Position numbers and translations under genes: made by a program
Part shown: one piece after another, positions 1 through 6,120 of the stretch
Numbering within the stretch: the stretch's first letter is position 1
Layout of the letters: each line of letters starts with the position of its first letter
Assembly (NCBI GenBank): GCA_002714165.1
Contig: PAWT01000021.1
Span: 1 to 6,647, forward strand
Length of the DNA stretch: 6,647 nt
Direction of reading: 5' to 3'
Origin: Acidobacteriota bacterium
GTDB taxonomy: Bacteria > Acidobacteriota > Vicinamibacteria > Vicinamibacterales > UBA823
Notes under the pieces: model-generated
Told to the model about the DNA's origin: nothing
Seen by the model: the letters and a program-made list of their open reading frames with translations, nothing else
Databases searched by the model: none

Positions 1-37
1 ATACCCGGGCCGTCAAACTGTCACTGGCGAACCGCTA

Positions 38-1297
38 CTACTGGCTCGGCCACAGAACGCCTTGGCTATTTGTACCTTGGGCATCCTCGGGAATATTTCC
101 CATTCCCTTATAAACGAACTTTTGGATGCGAGAACCTTCGTAGGTCTCTGTCGTGTAGATATTGCCATCCGAATCAACAGCAATACTGTGCACGGCAAAG
201 AACATGCCTGGCTGCCGCCCACCATCACCGAACGCCGTTAGAACTTCCATGGTCTCGCGCAGGATGATGTAAACCTTCATGTTCTGGCCATCCGCAAGAT
301 AGAGGAAGGTCTGCTCTTCATCCGGTGAAAAGTCAATGTCCCAAGTCGACCCCTGAGACATGGTCGCCGGAGCAATGATGTACTCAGTCACATACGTCCC
401 ATCCTTCTGGAAGACCTGAATGCGATCTGCCGCGCGGTCGCAAACATATACGAGGCCATCATTGGAAATCTCCGAACAATGCACTGGCCCGCGGAACTGA
501 GTTGCTGGCTCCGCCTCATCGGGAGAGTATCGACCGAGGTCAACCGAATCGTCAGGCGGATTGCCGTATGCACCCCAATATCGCTTCATCTCGCCCGAAT
601 CCATATCGACTACAGCGATCCGCTTATTGAAGTAACCGTCAGCAAAATATGCTTCGTTCGCTTCAGCATCGATGCCGATCTTCGCGACACGCCCGAAACT
701 TTCCTGATCATGGCTGTCACGCTCAAAGACTGGCCGACCATCGCTTTCACCAACCTGACGGGCACCAAACACGCCGAATGATTTGATGAAGGTGCCGTCA
801 CGCGTAAACTTGAGGACATGCGAGTCAGCACCGCCATTCCCACCGATCCACACGTTGTCCATGTGGTCAATGGTGATCCCGTGGTTCGATATCGGCCACA
901 CGTACTCATCAGAAGTCTCCGTGCCAGGCCCACCCCAGGATCCGACGAGGTTCCCCTCCTGGTCGAACTCAAGAACGGGGTCACCAGGCTGGCAGCACTC
1001 GGCCAGCGGTGGGTCCTGCGCCAAGCCGATTTCGGTTCGCGCAACGAACTGGTCCGGGGTGTTCCGATGCACCACCCAAATATGATTCTGCGAATCAACA
1101 TCTACACCAATCGTCGGCCCCATCAGCCAATGGTTCGGCAAGTTCTTCGGCCACAGCGGATCGACCTCAAACATCGGCACCTGCTGGCCCTGGGCCTCTT
1201 CCGGGGCCTCCTCGTCAACCATAGCTTGACCACACCCAAGCACAATGAGGAGCGTGGCCAATGACGCCCCGACCAAAAGCTTCTGATTCCGCTTCAT
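38..1297 (-). CDS. NHL-repeat six-bladed beta-propeller lipoprotein
   Basis: The 419-residue product starts with a lipoprotein signal peptide: basic MKRNQK, a hydrophobic core at residues 7-20, then a lipobox ending VLGC with Cys22 as the predicted lipidation site. An acidic linker (about 28-37) follows. The rest shows about six NHL-like blades near residues 64-121, 139-176, 205-242, 271-306, 318-357 and 368-397, with recurring pieces such as GITIDHMDNVWI and SIAVDSDGNIYT followed by V-x-x-F-x-x-D/K-G and an S/A-F/W-G end. The fold is well supported; ligand or enzymatic activity is not. NHL propellers usually bind proteins, carbohydrates or small ligands, and some resemble peptidyl-alpha-hydroxyglycine amidating lyase. 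The in-frame ORF can be extended to 1363, but the ATG at 1297 is preferred because it has a strong Shine-Dalgarno and puts the signal peptide at the N-terminus. Cys101-Cys102, Cys274 and Cys286 could form disulfides. It is transcribed away from the HupE-like gene. Confidence 0.88.
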   Translation of the reverse strand: MKRNQKLLVGASLATLLIVLGCGQAMVDEEAPEEAQGQQVPMFEVDPLWPKNLPNHWLMGPTIGVDVDSQNHIWVVHRNTPDQFVARTEIGLAQDPPLAECCQPGDPVLEFDQEGNLVGSWGGPGTETSDEYVWPISNHGITIDHMDNVWIGGNGGADSHVLKFTRDGTFIKSFGVFGARQVGESDGRPVFERDSHDQESFGRVAKIGIDAEANEAYFADGYFNKRIAVVDMDSGEMKRYWGAYGNPPDDSVDLGRYSPDEAEPATQFRGPVHCSEISNDGLVYVCDRAADRIQVFQKDGTYVTEYIIAPATMSQGSTWDIDFSPDEEQTFLYLADGQNMKVYIILRETMEVLTAFGDGGRQPGMFFAVHSIAVDSDGNIYTTETYEGSRIQKFVYKGMGNIPEDAQGTNSQGVLWPSQ

Positions 1298-1301
1298 CCA
1301 G

Positions 1302-1309
1302 TCCTCCCC
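1302..1309 (-). promoter_or_regulatory. Ribosome binding site of the NHL lipoprotein gene
   Basis: On the minus strand GGGGAGGA sits four bases before the ATG at 1297. This is a near-ideal Shine-Dalgarno. It decides the start in favour of 1297 over the upstream in-frame start at 1363, which would add 22 non-signal-like residues before the lipoprotein signal peptide. Confidence 0.8.
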
Positions 1310-1364
1310 TTGCGAAGATCCAATCTCTACCCTGCCGACCCACCGGACCAAGGATAACCCCAAG

Positions 1365-1384
1365 GCCCGCTAGCGACAGCGGGC
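1365..1384. repeat. Inverted repeat, 7-bp stem and 6-base loop
   Basis: GCCCGCT (1365-1371) and AGCGGGC (1378-1384) are perfect reverse complements separated by agcgac. No U-run follows on either strand, so it is not an intrinsic terminator. It lies just downstream of the putative minus-strand -10 element, so it could be an operator or a hairpin at the 5' end of the lipoprotein mRNA. The symmetry is seen directly; the function is unknown. Confidence 0.5.
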
Positions 1385-1521
1385 ATCAAGTATACTGGCG
1401 ATCCGCTCGAATGCACCCAATTTCCTTAGTTCGCCGTTTCTGCCCTCAATTCTCGCGTCCCAAGCACTTGGGACACTGCATATCTTATTTGTCTTCAAGG
1501 TTTTACAGTCACTCACCCTCA

Positions 1522-2880
1522 GTGCCCCCTCGGCCTGAACGGAGGTTCGGAATCCTGGTGTTTCTGGTCGGCGGCTTCCTGTTCTTACAACCGGCCACCA
1601 TATCGACCCACGACATTCCCGCTGACGTCACCGTTCAGGCGATCGTCAAGGCTCAGGGCCAGCGCTTACGAATGCTAATCCGTGTACCGCTCGTTGCGAT
1701 GCAGGACTTTAACTTCCCCCAGCGCGAGGAAGGATACATCGATGTTGAGGCAGCGGAGTCGATGTTGCGGGACGCGATTATGGTTTGGGTCGGCGACGAG
1801 TTGAACGTCTATGAAGAGGACACCCTACTGACTGGCCAGGAGCTCGTTGCTGTGCAGGTATCGCACCCAACCGACCGCTCGTTCGCAACCTACAACGAAG
1901 CCTTGGCACGTATCACACAGCAGCCATTGTCAAATGAAACAAACGTTTACTTTGAAAATGGGTTGCTCGACGTGATGTTCGAATATCCGATTAGCTCCGA
2001 CCAGTCCAATTTTTCAACGGACTTAACCCTCGCGCGATTAGGCCTACGAACCGTCACGGTCTTACGCCTTGTATTACCCAACGGCACCGTACGCCCGTTC
2101 GAGTATTTAGGAAATCCCGGTTTAGTCAGACTCGACCCGAGGTGGCACCAAGCGGCTTTCCGATTCGTGGCCCTCGGGTTTGAACACATCCTCGACGGAA
2201 TTGACCATTTACTCTTCCTAGCCTGTCTCGTAATTCCATTTAGACGTCTTCGCCCGTTGGTTGCTATTGTGACTTCGTTCACCGTGGCCCATTCGGTGAC
2301 GTTGATTGCATCCGCGTTCGACCTCGCACCAGCCGCAGCATGGTTTCCACCGCTTGTCGAAACGGCGATAGCACTCTCGATCGTATACATGGCAGTGGAA
2401 AACATCGTCGGGGTGAAGCTCCGCCGTCGCTGGTTAATCACCTTTGGATTTGGCCTTGTTCATGGATTCGGATTCTCATTCGCCCTGCGTGAAACGCTTC
2501 AGTTTGCTGGCCCCCACCTATTGATGTCCCTTCTTTCCTTCAACGTTGGGGTCGAGTTAGGTCAGTTAATGGTCCTCGTGGTTCTGATCCCAGCGCTCGG
2601 CCTATTATTCCGCGTAGTGCCGGAGCGTATCGGCGCCGTCCTCCTGTCAGCATTAGTGGCTCATACAGGCTGGCATTGGATGAGCGAGCGCGCGAGCGCG
2701 CTAGCCCTGTTTGACCTGTCACTCCAGTCACCTCAGTGGAATCTTTCACTGGTGACAAACGTCCTGCAGTGGGGAGCGCTAGTTCTGGTTATCGCTGGGC
2801 TGCTCTGGCTGATGTCCATAATCTTCCCGCAGACACCTGCGGTGAACGGTAAACCACCAGAGCCTCCATCGTCTGCATGA
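1522..2880 (+). CDS. HupE/UreJ-like membrane protein with exported N-domain
   Basis: From the GTG at 1522 the product has 452 residues. A signal peptide (basic PPRPERR, core at 10-22) is followed by an extracytoplasmic domain of about 180 residues opening with HDIPADVTVQ. About seven hydrophobic segments then follow near 215-240, 245-265, 272-295, 303-322, 334-362, 371-390 and 414-436. HupE/UreJ hallmarks are visible: G-F-E-H222-I-L-D-G-I-D228-H229 in the first segment, FTVAH257SVTL, VETAIALS, GLVH314GFGFSF, NVGVELGQ and AH381TGWH385W. The family is linked to nickel or other metal uptake, and the membrane His/Asp residues fit metal transport. No hydrogenase or urease gene is visible here, so the substrate is open. 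The start is uncertain: no candidate has a Shine-Dalgarno. ATG 1411 or ATG 1261 would add 37 or 87 residues in front of the signal peptide, and 1261 would overlap the divergent gene. GTG 1522 gives the most natural signal peptide. It lies 56 bases before the methyltransferase gene. Confidence 0.85.
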   Translation: MPPRPERRFGILVFLVGGFLFLQPATISTHDIPADVTVQAIVKAQGQRLRMLIRVPLVAMQDFNFPQREEGYIDVEAAESMLRDAIMVWVGDELNVYEEDTLLTGQELVAVQVSHPTDRSFATYNEALARITQQPLSNETNVYFENGLLDVMFEYPISSDQSNFSTDLTLARLGLRTVTVLRLVLPNGTVRPFEYLGNPGLVRLDPRWHQAAFRFVALGFEHILDGIDHLLFLACLVIPFRRLRPLVAIVTSFTVAHSVTLIASAFDLAPAAAWFPPLVETAIALSIVYMAVENIVGVKLRRRWLITFGFGLVHGFGFSFALRETLQFAGPHLLMSLLSFNVGVELGQLMVLVVLIPALGLLFRVVPERIGAVLLSALVAHTGWHWMSERASALALFDLSLQSPQWNLSLVTNVLQWGALVLVIAGLLWLMSIIFPQTPAVNGKPPEPPSSA

Positions 2881-2936
2881 CACGGCAGTGATCGTTATTT
2901 CGGTCAAATCTGTGGCCTTACTATGTGGATATCCTG

Positions 2937-3620
2937 ATGTCCGTTGCTAGTCATTTACGAATTCGGGTTACCGAATACGATCGGAAAATTCATACCTTCA
3001 TTCCCTACTACCGAGAGATGCTCTCAGTCGCTGCTGGCGCACTCCAGCCGCGGCTCACTTCTCCATTAATCGTCGACCTTGGAACCGGCACAGGTGCCCT
3101 CGCCAAACTTTACCTGGAAGCTGTTCCAGCGGGTCGACTGATTGGACTCGATACGGATTCTGAGATGCTCGCTGTTGCGGCTCAACGGTTGCGTGCAACG
3201 CAGCGACCAGGCGTCGAACTTAAGAAAAAGAGTTTTACACGCGGAGCCCTGCCACGCGCCAACTACATCACGGCAGCCTTCTCACTTCACCACATCAAGA
3301 CCCGTGGATTGAAAGTTCGACTGTATCAACGGTGCATGGAAGCTTTGCACGCTGACGGGGCAATGGTCTCGGTCGACTGCATGCCACCGTCCCACCCAGA
3401 CCTACACGCATCGACCATGCAGGCATGGATACGCCACTTGGAAGGGCATTATTCCTCCCGGGATGCAAACGACCACCTCTCGGCTTGGGCAAAGGAAGAC
3501 CGCTACTTTCCCTTGGACCAAGAGGTAGAGATGTTGCGCAGCGTAGGGTTCAAGGTTGAAATCGTGTGGCGTCGTGAATCATTTGCTGTCCTACGGGCTA
3601 CGAAACCACGGCACCCTTGA
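2937..3620 (+). CDS. Class I SAM-dependent methyltransferase
   Basis: The 227-residue cytoplasmic protein has no signal peptide or membrane segment. The SAM-binding core is clear: motif I IVDLGTGTG (Asp47, Gly49, Gly51, Gly53), acidic Asp72 in GLDTDSEM at the end of the second strand, and the motif IV region NYITAAFSLHHI (109-120). An N-terminal helical stretch, EYDRKIHTFIPYYREML, precedes the Rossmann domain. This arrangement matches small-molecule methyltransferases of the Methyltransf_11/25/31 type; the substrate cannot be told. The ATG at 2937 is chosen so that the protein begins MSVASHL. A GTG four codons upstream at 2925 is also possible, and neither has a good Shine-Dalgarno. Its stop lies 32 bases before the preferred start of the sulfatase-like gene and overlaps a possible TTG start for it at 3617, which suggests cotranscription. 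Confidence 0.88.
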   Translation: MSVASHLRIRVTEYDRKIHTFIPYYREMLSVAAGALQPRLTSPLIVDLGTGTGALAKLYLEAVPAGRLIGLDTDSEMLAVAAQRLRATQRPGVELKKKSFTRGALPRANYITAAFSLHHIKTRGLKVRLYQRCMEALHADGAMVSVDCMPPSHPDLHASTMQAWIRHLEGHYSSRDANDHLSAWAKEDRYFPLDQEVEMLRSVGFKVEIVWRRESFAVLRATKPRHP

Positions 3621-3652
3621 GCCGTGACGAAGGTGAAACTATAGTTGAAAGG

Positions 3653-5101
3653 ATGTGGAAGTTCCCTCCAACGCGACGACGATCGGTCGTCGTCTTAGCG
3701 TGCGTCATTTCAGTCATTGCAGCGTGTCGACCAGGGCCCAGTTCACCGGTGTCCGATCAATCACAAGACGCCAGTTCCGCCGTACACGTCCTCCGCCGAA
3801 ACACTCAGAACGTCGTCATTTTATTACTCGACTGTGTTCGAGCAGATCACATTGGCGCCTACGGCTACTCGCGCTCAACAACTCCAAATCTCGATGCCTT
3901 GGCAATCGACGCAGTACTTTTTGAACAGGCTATCTCGCAGTCGAATTGGACCAAGCCATCAATCGTCTCACTCTTTACCGGCACCTATTTATCCCAACAT
4001 CTCATTACTGATGGTCGTCTCGGTGGAAGGATTGAAGACGATGGCAGCATACCCACCGGCCACGTGATGGTGGAAGAGTTCACGACCTTAGCCGAGCACA
4101 TGTCACGTGGAGGATTCGCCACTGGAGGCTTCGTCAACCAAGGACACTTGCCTGCTCACCTCGGATTTGCTCAAGGATTTGACGTGTATGAATCAGGACT
4201 CCATGACCCAGAGGTAGAGCAATTTTTTGAAGCTTGGGTCAATCAGTTAGGTGATCGTCGATTCTTCGCCTATTTGCATCTACTGGACCTGCACTTTCCG
4301 TACACAACACAGGATCATCTCGATATCTTCAACGATGACCTCTCTGAGCGGCCGATGACGCGCCTGATGCAATCTGCAGCCGGGGGCGAGGAGATTCGAA
4401 GGCGTGCAAGCAGTGATGGACTCACCCAGGAAAATGTCCAGGAGCTAGTTGGCCTCTATGACGGTGAGTTACTCGGAGTCGACGACCGCCTCGGTAACGT
4501 GGTGCGTTATTTGAAGGAGTCCGGGCTCTACGATTCCACATTAATCATTGTAACCGCCGACCACGGTGAGGCCTTCCTAGAACACAACTATTTTGAACAT
4601 GGTGAAAACCTCCTCTACAGCGAACTGATTCGAGTGCCACTCATTATTAAGTTTCCCAGCCGCCAACACGCAGGCCAACGAATCTCAGCTCCTGCCCAGC
4701 TCATCGACATACTTCCGACTCTCCAAGAGCACTTTGGACTCGCAACGTCCCAAGAAGTTGGCGGCACAAGTCTCGTAGGCCTAATTGAGGGCACTGCCAC
4801 TCCGCACACGGTGCTATCAGAACTCAGCGATCTTGATGGACGGAAGGCGCTCTACTACGGCGGACGTAAATTCATCTTCCAGGCAAGTGGCGAAGCGGAA
4901 GTCTTTGACTACACGACTGACCCATTGGACTTGGTGGACCTAGCGGATGGGGTCGCACCGGACATTCTCGGGGAGGCTAAAACAGTACTGCAAGAGCTAC
5001 TCGCAAGAAATGAGGAGTTCGCCAAGGAAATGGCAGTGGCCAAAAGGCCTCTAAACCAAAGGGAAATTGAACGTCTTCGTAGCCTTGGCTACATTCGATG
5101 A
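3653..5101 (+). CDS. Sulfatase-like lipoprotein (alkaline phosphatase superfamily), Thr at nucleophile position
   Basis: From ATG 3653 the product has 482 residues. A lipoprotein signal peptide (basic TRRR, then a hydrophobic core) ends in VIAAC with Cys25 as lipidation site, so it is probably anchored at the periplasmic face of a membrane. The sulfatase fold begins with NVVILLLDCVRADHIGAYGY (Asp60, Asp65) and TTPNLDALA. The nucleophile block reads SNWT100KPSIVSLFTG, where formylglycine sulfatases have C/S-x-P-S-R. The second metal block TADHGE (Asp303, His304) and EHGENLLYSELIRVPLII (His316) are intact, and the C-terminus has the usual RSLGYI. With Thr100 and no Arg at 104, formylglycine maturation is not expected. 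A threonine nucleophile occurs in related phosphodiesterases and phosphoglycerol or phosphoethanolamine transferases, so a phospho-substrate is possible, as is loss of activity. An in-frame TTG at 3617 gives a 4-base overlap with the methyltransferase gene, but ATG 3653 puts the signal peptide at the N-terminus. Neither has a well-spaced Shine-Dalgarno. Confidence 0.87.
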   Translation: MWKFPPTRRRSVVVLACVISVIAACRPGPSSPVSDQSQDASSAVHVLRRNTQNVVILLLDCVRADHIGAYGYSRSTTPNLDALAIDAVLFEQAISQSNWTKPSIVSLFTGTYLSQHLITDGRLGGRIEDDGSIPTGHVMVEEFTTLAEHMSRGGFATGGFVNQGHLPAHLGFAQGFDVYESGLHDPEVEQFFEAWVNQLGDRRFFAYLHLLDLHFPYTTQDHLDIFNDDLSERPMTRLMQSAAGGEEIRRRASSDGLTQENVQELVGLYDGELLGVDDRLGNVVRYLKESGLYDSTLIIVTADHGEAFLEHNYFEHGENLLYSELIRVPLIIKFPSRQHAGQRISAPAQLIDILPTLQEHFGLATSQEVGGTSLVGLIEGTATPHTVLSELSDLDGRKALYYGGRKFIFQASGEAEVFDYTTDPLDLVDLADGVAPDILGEAKTVLQELLARNEEFAKEMAVAKRPLNQREIERLRSLGYIR

Positions 5102-5131
5102 GGATGACGATTCTCCGGTCCCTGGTCCGAC

Positions 5132-5137
5132 TATAAT
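5132..5137 (+). promoter_or_regulatory. Putative -10 box upstream of the MBL-fold gene
   Basis: An exact TATAAT lies in the 96-base gap between the sulfatase-like and MBL-fold genes. Transcription would start near 5144 and give a leader of about 54 bases. The -35 side is poor: gattct at 17-bp spacing or ttctcc at 15-bp spacing, and there is no TG extension. It suggests the MBL-fold and M28-type genes may have their own promoter rather than depend on readthrough. Confidence 0.4.
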
Positions 5138-5184
5138 TCCCATTCACGAAACACGCTAAGAGAATTGCCACCAGCGTCGACGTC

Positions 5185-5190
5185 GAGGAG
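5185..5190 (+). promoter_or_regulatory. Ribosome binding site of the MBL-fold gene
   Basis: GAGGAG ends seven bases before the ATG at 5198. It fixes that start over the in-frame TTG at 5165, which would add 11 residues in front of the signal peptide and has no comparable site. Confidence 0.75.
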
Positions 5191-5197
5191 AACCGAG

Positions 5198-6076
5198 ATG
5201 CAGTTGATTATGTTCCGGGGTGTCGTCATCACTACAGTTGCCGCCACCGCACTGCTATATCCCACGTCAGGCGTGGCACAGCAAAACGTGGATTGGGACG
5301 CCGTAGAAATTTCAATCCACCACGTTGCTGGAAACGTTCATTATCTGCAGGGTCGCGGAGGCAACATCGGCCTCTCCATCGGCGAGGATGGGGTCGTCAT
5401 GATCGACGACCAATTCGCTCCGTTGACGGATCGTATTGTTTCGGCCATTGCTGAAGTGTCTAACGGTGATATTCGCTTTCTTATCAACACTCACGTCCAT
5501 CCTGACCACACTGGTGGAAACGAAAATCTTGGAAATATGGGAGTGGTGATCCTAGCGCACGATCGAGTCCGGGTGCGCCTGGCCAGTCAGCTACCTGAGG
5601 TCGCGCTCCCCGTGCTGACCTATAGCGACACCGTAACCATTCATCTCAACAGCGAGCAGGTACACGCCTTTCCAGTACCGCCAGCCCATACCGACGGCGA
5701 TAGTTTTATTCAGTTTCGTGGGTCCAACGTTCTGCACCTCGGCGATGTGTTTCGAACGGTTGCCTTTCCGGTGATCGATACAAACAATGGTGGCACCCTG
5801 AAGGGTACAATCGACGCACTAGGTATAGCGATCGGCCTAGCAGGACCAGAAACCAAAATCATTCCCGGTCACGGTGTAGTATCCAGTCGTGAAGATGTCA
5901 TGGAATTCCGAGACATGATTCTGGTAGTGGCCGACCGAGTAAGGACACTCATTTCGGAAGGCAAAACCTATGAGGAGACTGCCGCCGCTAATCCCACCGC
6001 TGAATACAATGACCAGTGGGGTGATCCAACACGTTTTTTAACCGCGGTCTATCAGGAGTTGTCTGAAGACCAATAA
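5198..6076 (+). CDS. Secreted metallo-beta-lactamase-fold hydrolase
   Basis: The 292-residue product has an N-terminal signal peptide (hydrophobic about 8-20) with probable cleavage near GVA-QQ (27/28), so it should act in the periplasm or outside. The MBL fold opens with NVHYLQGRGGNIGLSIGEDG and MIDDQ. The metal ligands are all present: NTHVHPDHTGG with His99, His101, Asp103 and His104; His164 in AHTDGD; Asp183 in HLGDVF; and His225 in PGHG. This full dinuclear set, with an Asp bridging position rather than Cys, fits the glyoxalase II-like or general MBL-fold hydrolase branch more than class B1 beta-lactamase. The natural substrate cannot be inferred; ester, thioester or lactam hydrolysis are all possible in such proteins. 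A strong Shine-Dalgarno supports the start. The M28-type gene follows 44 bases after the stop on the same strand, consistent with cotranscription. Confidence 0.92.
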   Translation: MQLIMFRGVVITTVAATALLYPTSGVAQQNVDWDAVEISIHHVAGNVHYLQGRGGNIGLSIGEDGVVMIDDQFAPLTDRIVSAIAEVSNGDIRFLINTHVHPDHTGGNENLGNMGVVILAHDRVRVRLASQLPEVALPVLTYSDTVTIHLNSEQVHAFPVPPAHTDGDSFIQFRGSNVLHLGDVFRTVAFPVIDTNNGGTLKGTIDALGIAIGLAGPETKIIPGHGVVSSREDVMEFRDMILVVADRVRTLISEGKTYEETAAANPTAEYNDQWGDPTRFLTAVYQELSEDQ

Positions 6077-6120
6077 GGCTATCTCCCGTGGGGAGTTTGC
6101 ACAGACTAAGAAAGTGAGCC

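Larger units (their letters stand above)
1298..1521. promoter_or_regulatory. Divergent intergenic region, presumed promoters
   Basis: The region separates the minus-strand lipoprotein gene from the plus-strand HupE-like gene, so it should hold promoters for both. The only -10-like element I can point to is TATACT, readable on both strands because it lies in the palindrome AGTATACT (1389-1396). On the minus strand it would give a leader of roughly 85 bases for the lipoprotein gene. No convincing -35 box at 16-18 bp was found for either strand. The plus frame of the HupE-like gene is open across the whole region, but its translation looks non-coding, rich in Ser, Pro, Arg and His without a recognisable domain. 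Confidence 0.45.

Noticed and set aside
1..37. Terminator or partial gene at the left edge
   Set aside because: Beyond the lipoprotein stop only 37 bases are visible, with no stem followed by a T-run and no usable reading frame.
610..1101. 163-codon minus-strand open frame inside the lipoprotein gene
   Set aside because: It is a shifted frame of the propeller gene, which has clear repeats and a signal peptide. The shadow translation is Ser/Arg-rich without any domain.
818..1264. 148-codon plus-strand open frame opposite the lipoprotein gene
   Set aside because: It is fully antisense to a well-supported gene, with no ribosome binding site and no recognisable motif.
1947..2441. 164-codon minus-strand open frame inside the HupE-like gene
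   Set aside because: It is antisense to the conserved membrane motifs, and its translation shows no family features.
2685..2702. GC-rich GCGAGCGC repetition
   Set aside because: It lies within the HupE-like coding region and encodes SERASALA after the conserved AHTGWHW motif. It is probably a codon-level coincidence rather than a repeat element.
2895..2924. Possible promoter TTATTT / TACTAT before the methyltransferase gene
   Set aside because: The spacing is 18 bp but both boxes are poor, and the start site would fall almost on the start codon. A leaderless mRNA is possible, but the evidence is too weak to list.
5115..5130. Repeated ggtcc units after the sulfatase-like stop, considered as a terminator
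   Set aside because: The units are direct repeats, not inverted ones, and no T-run follows.
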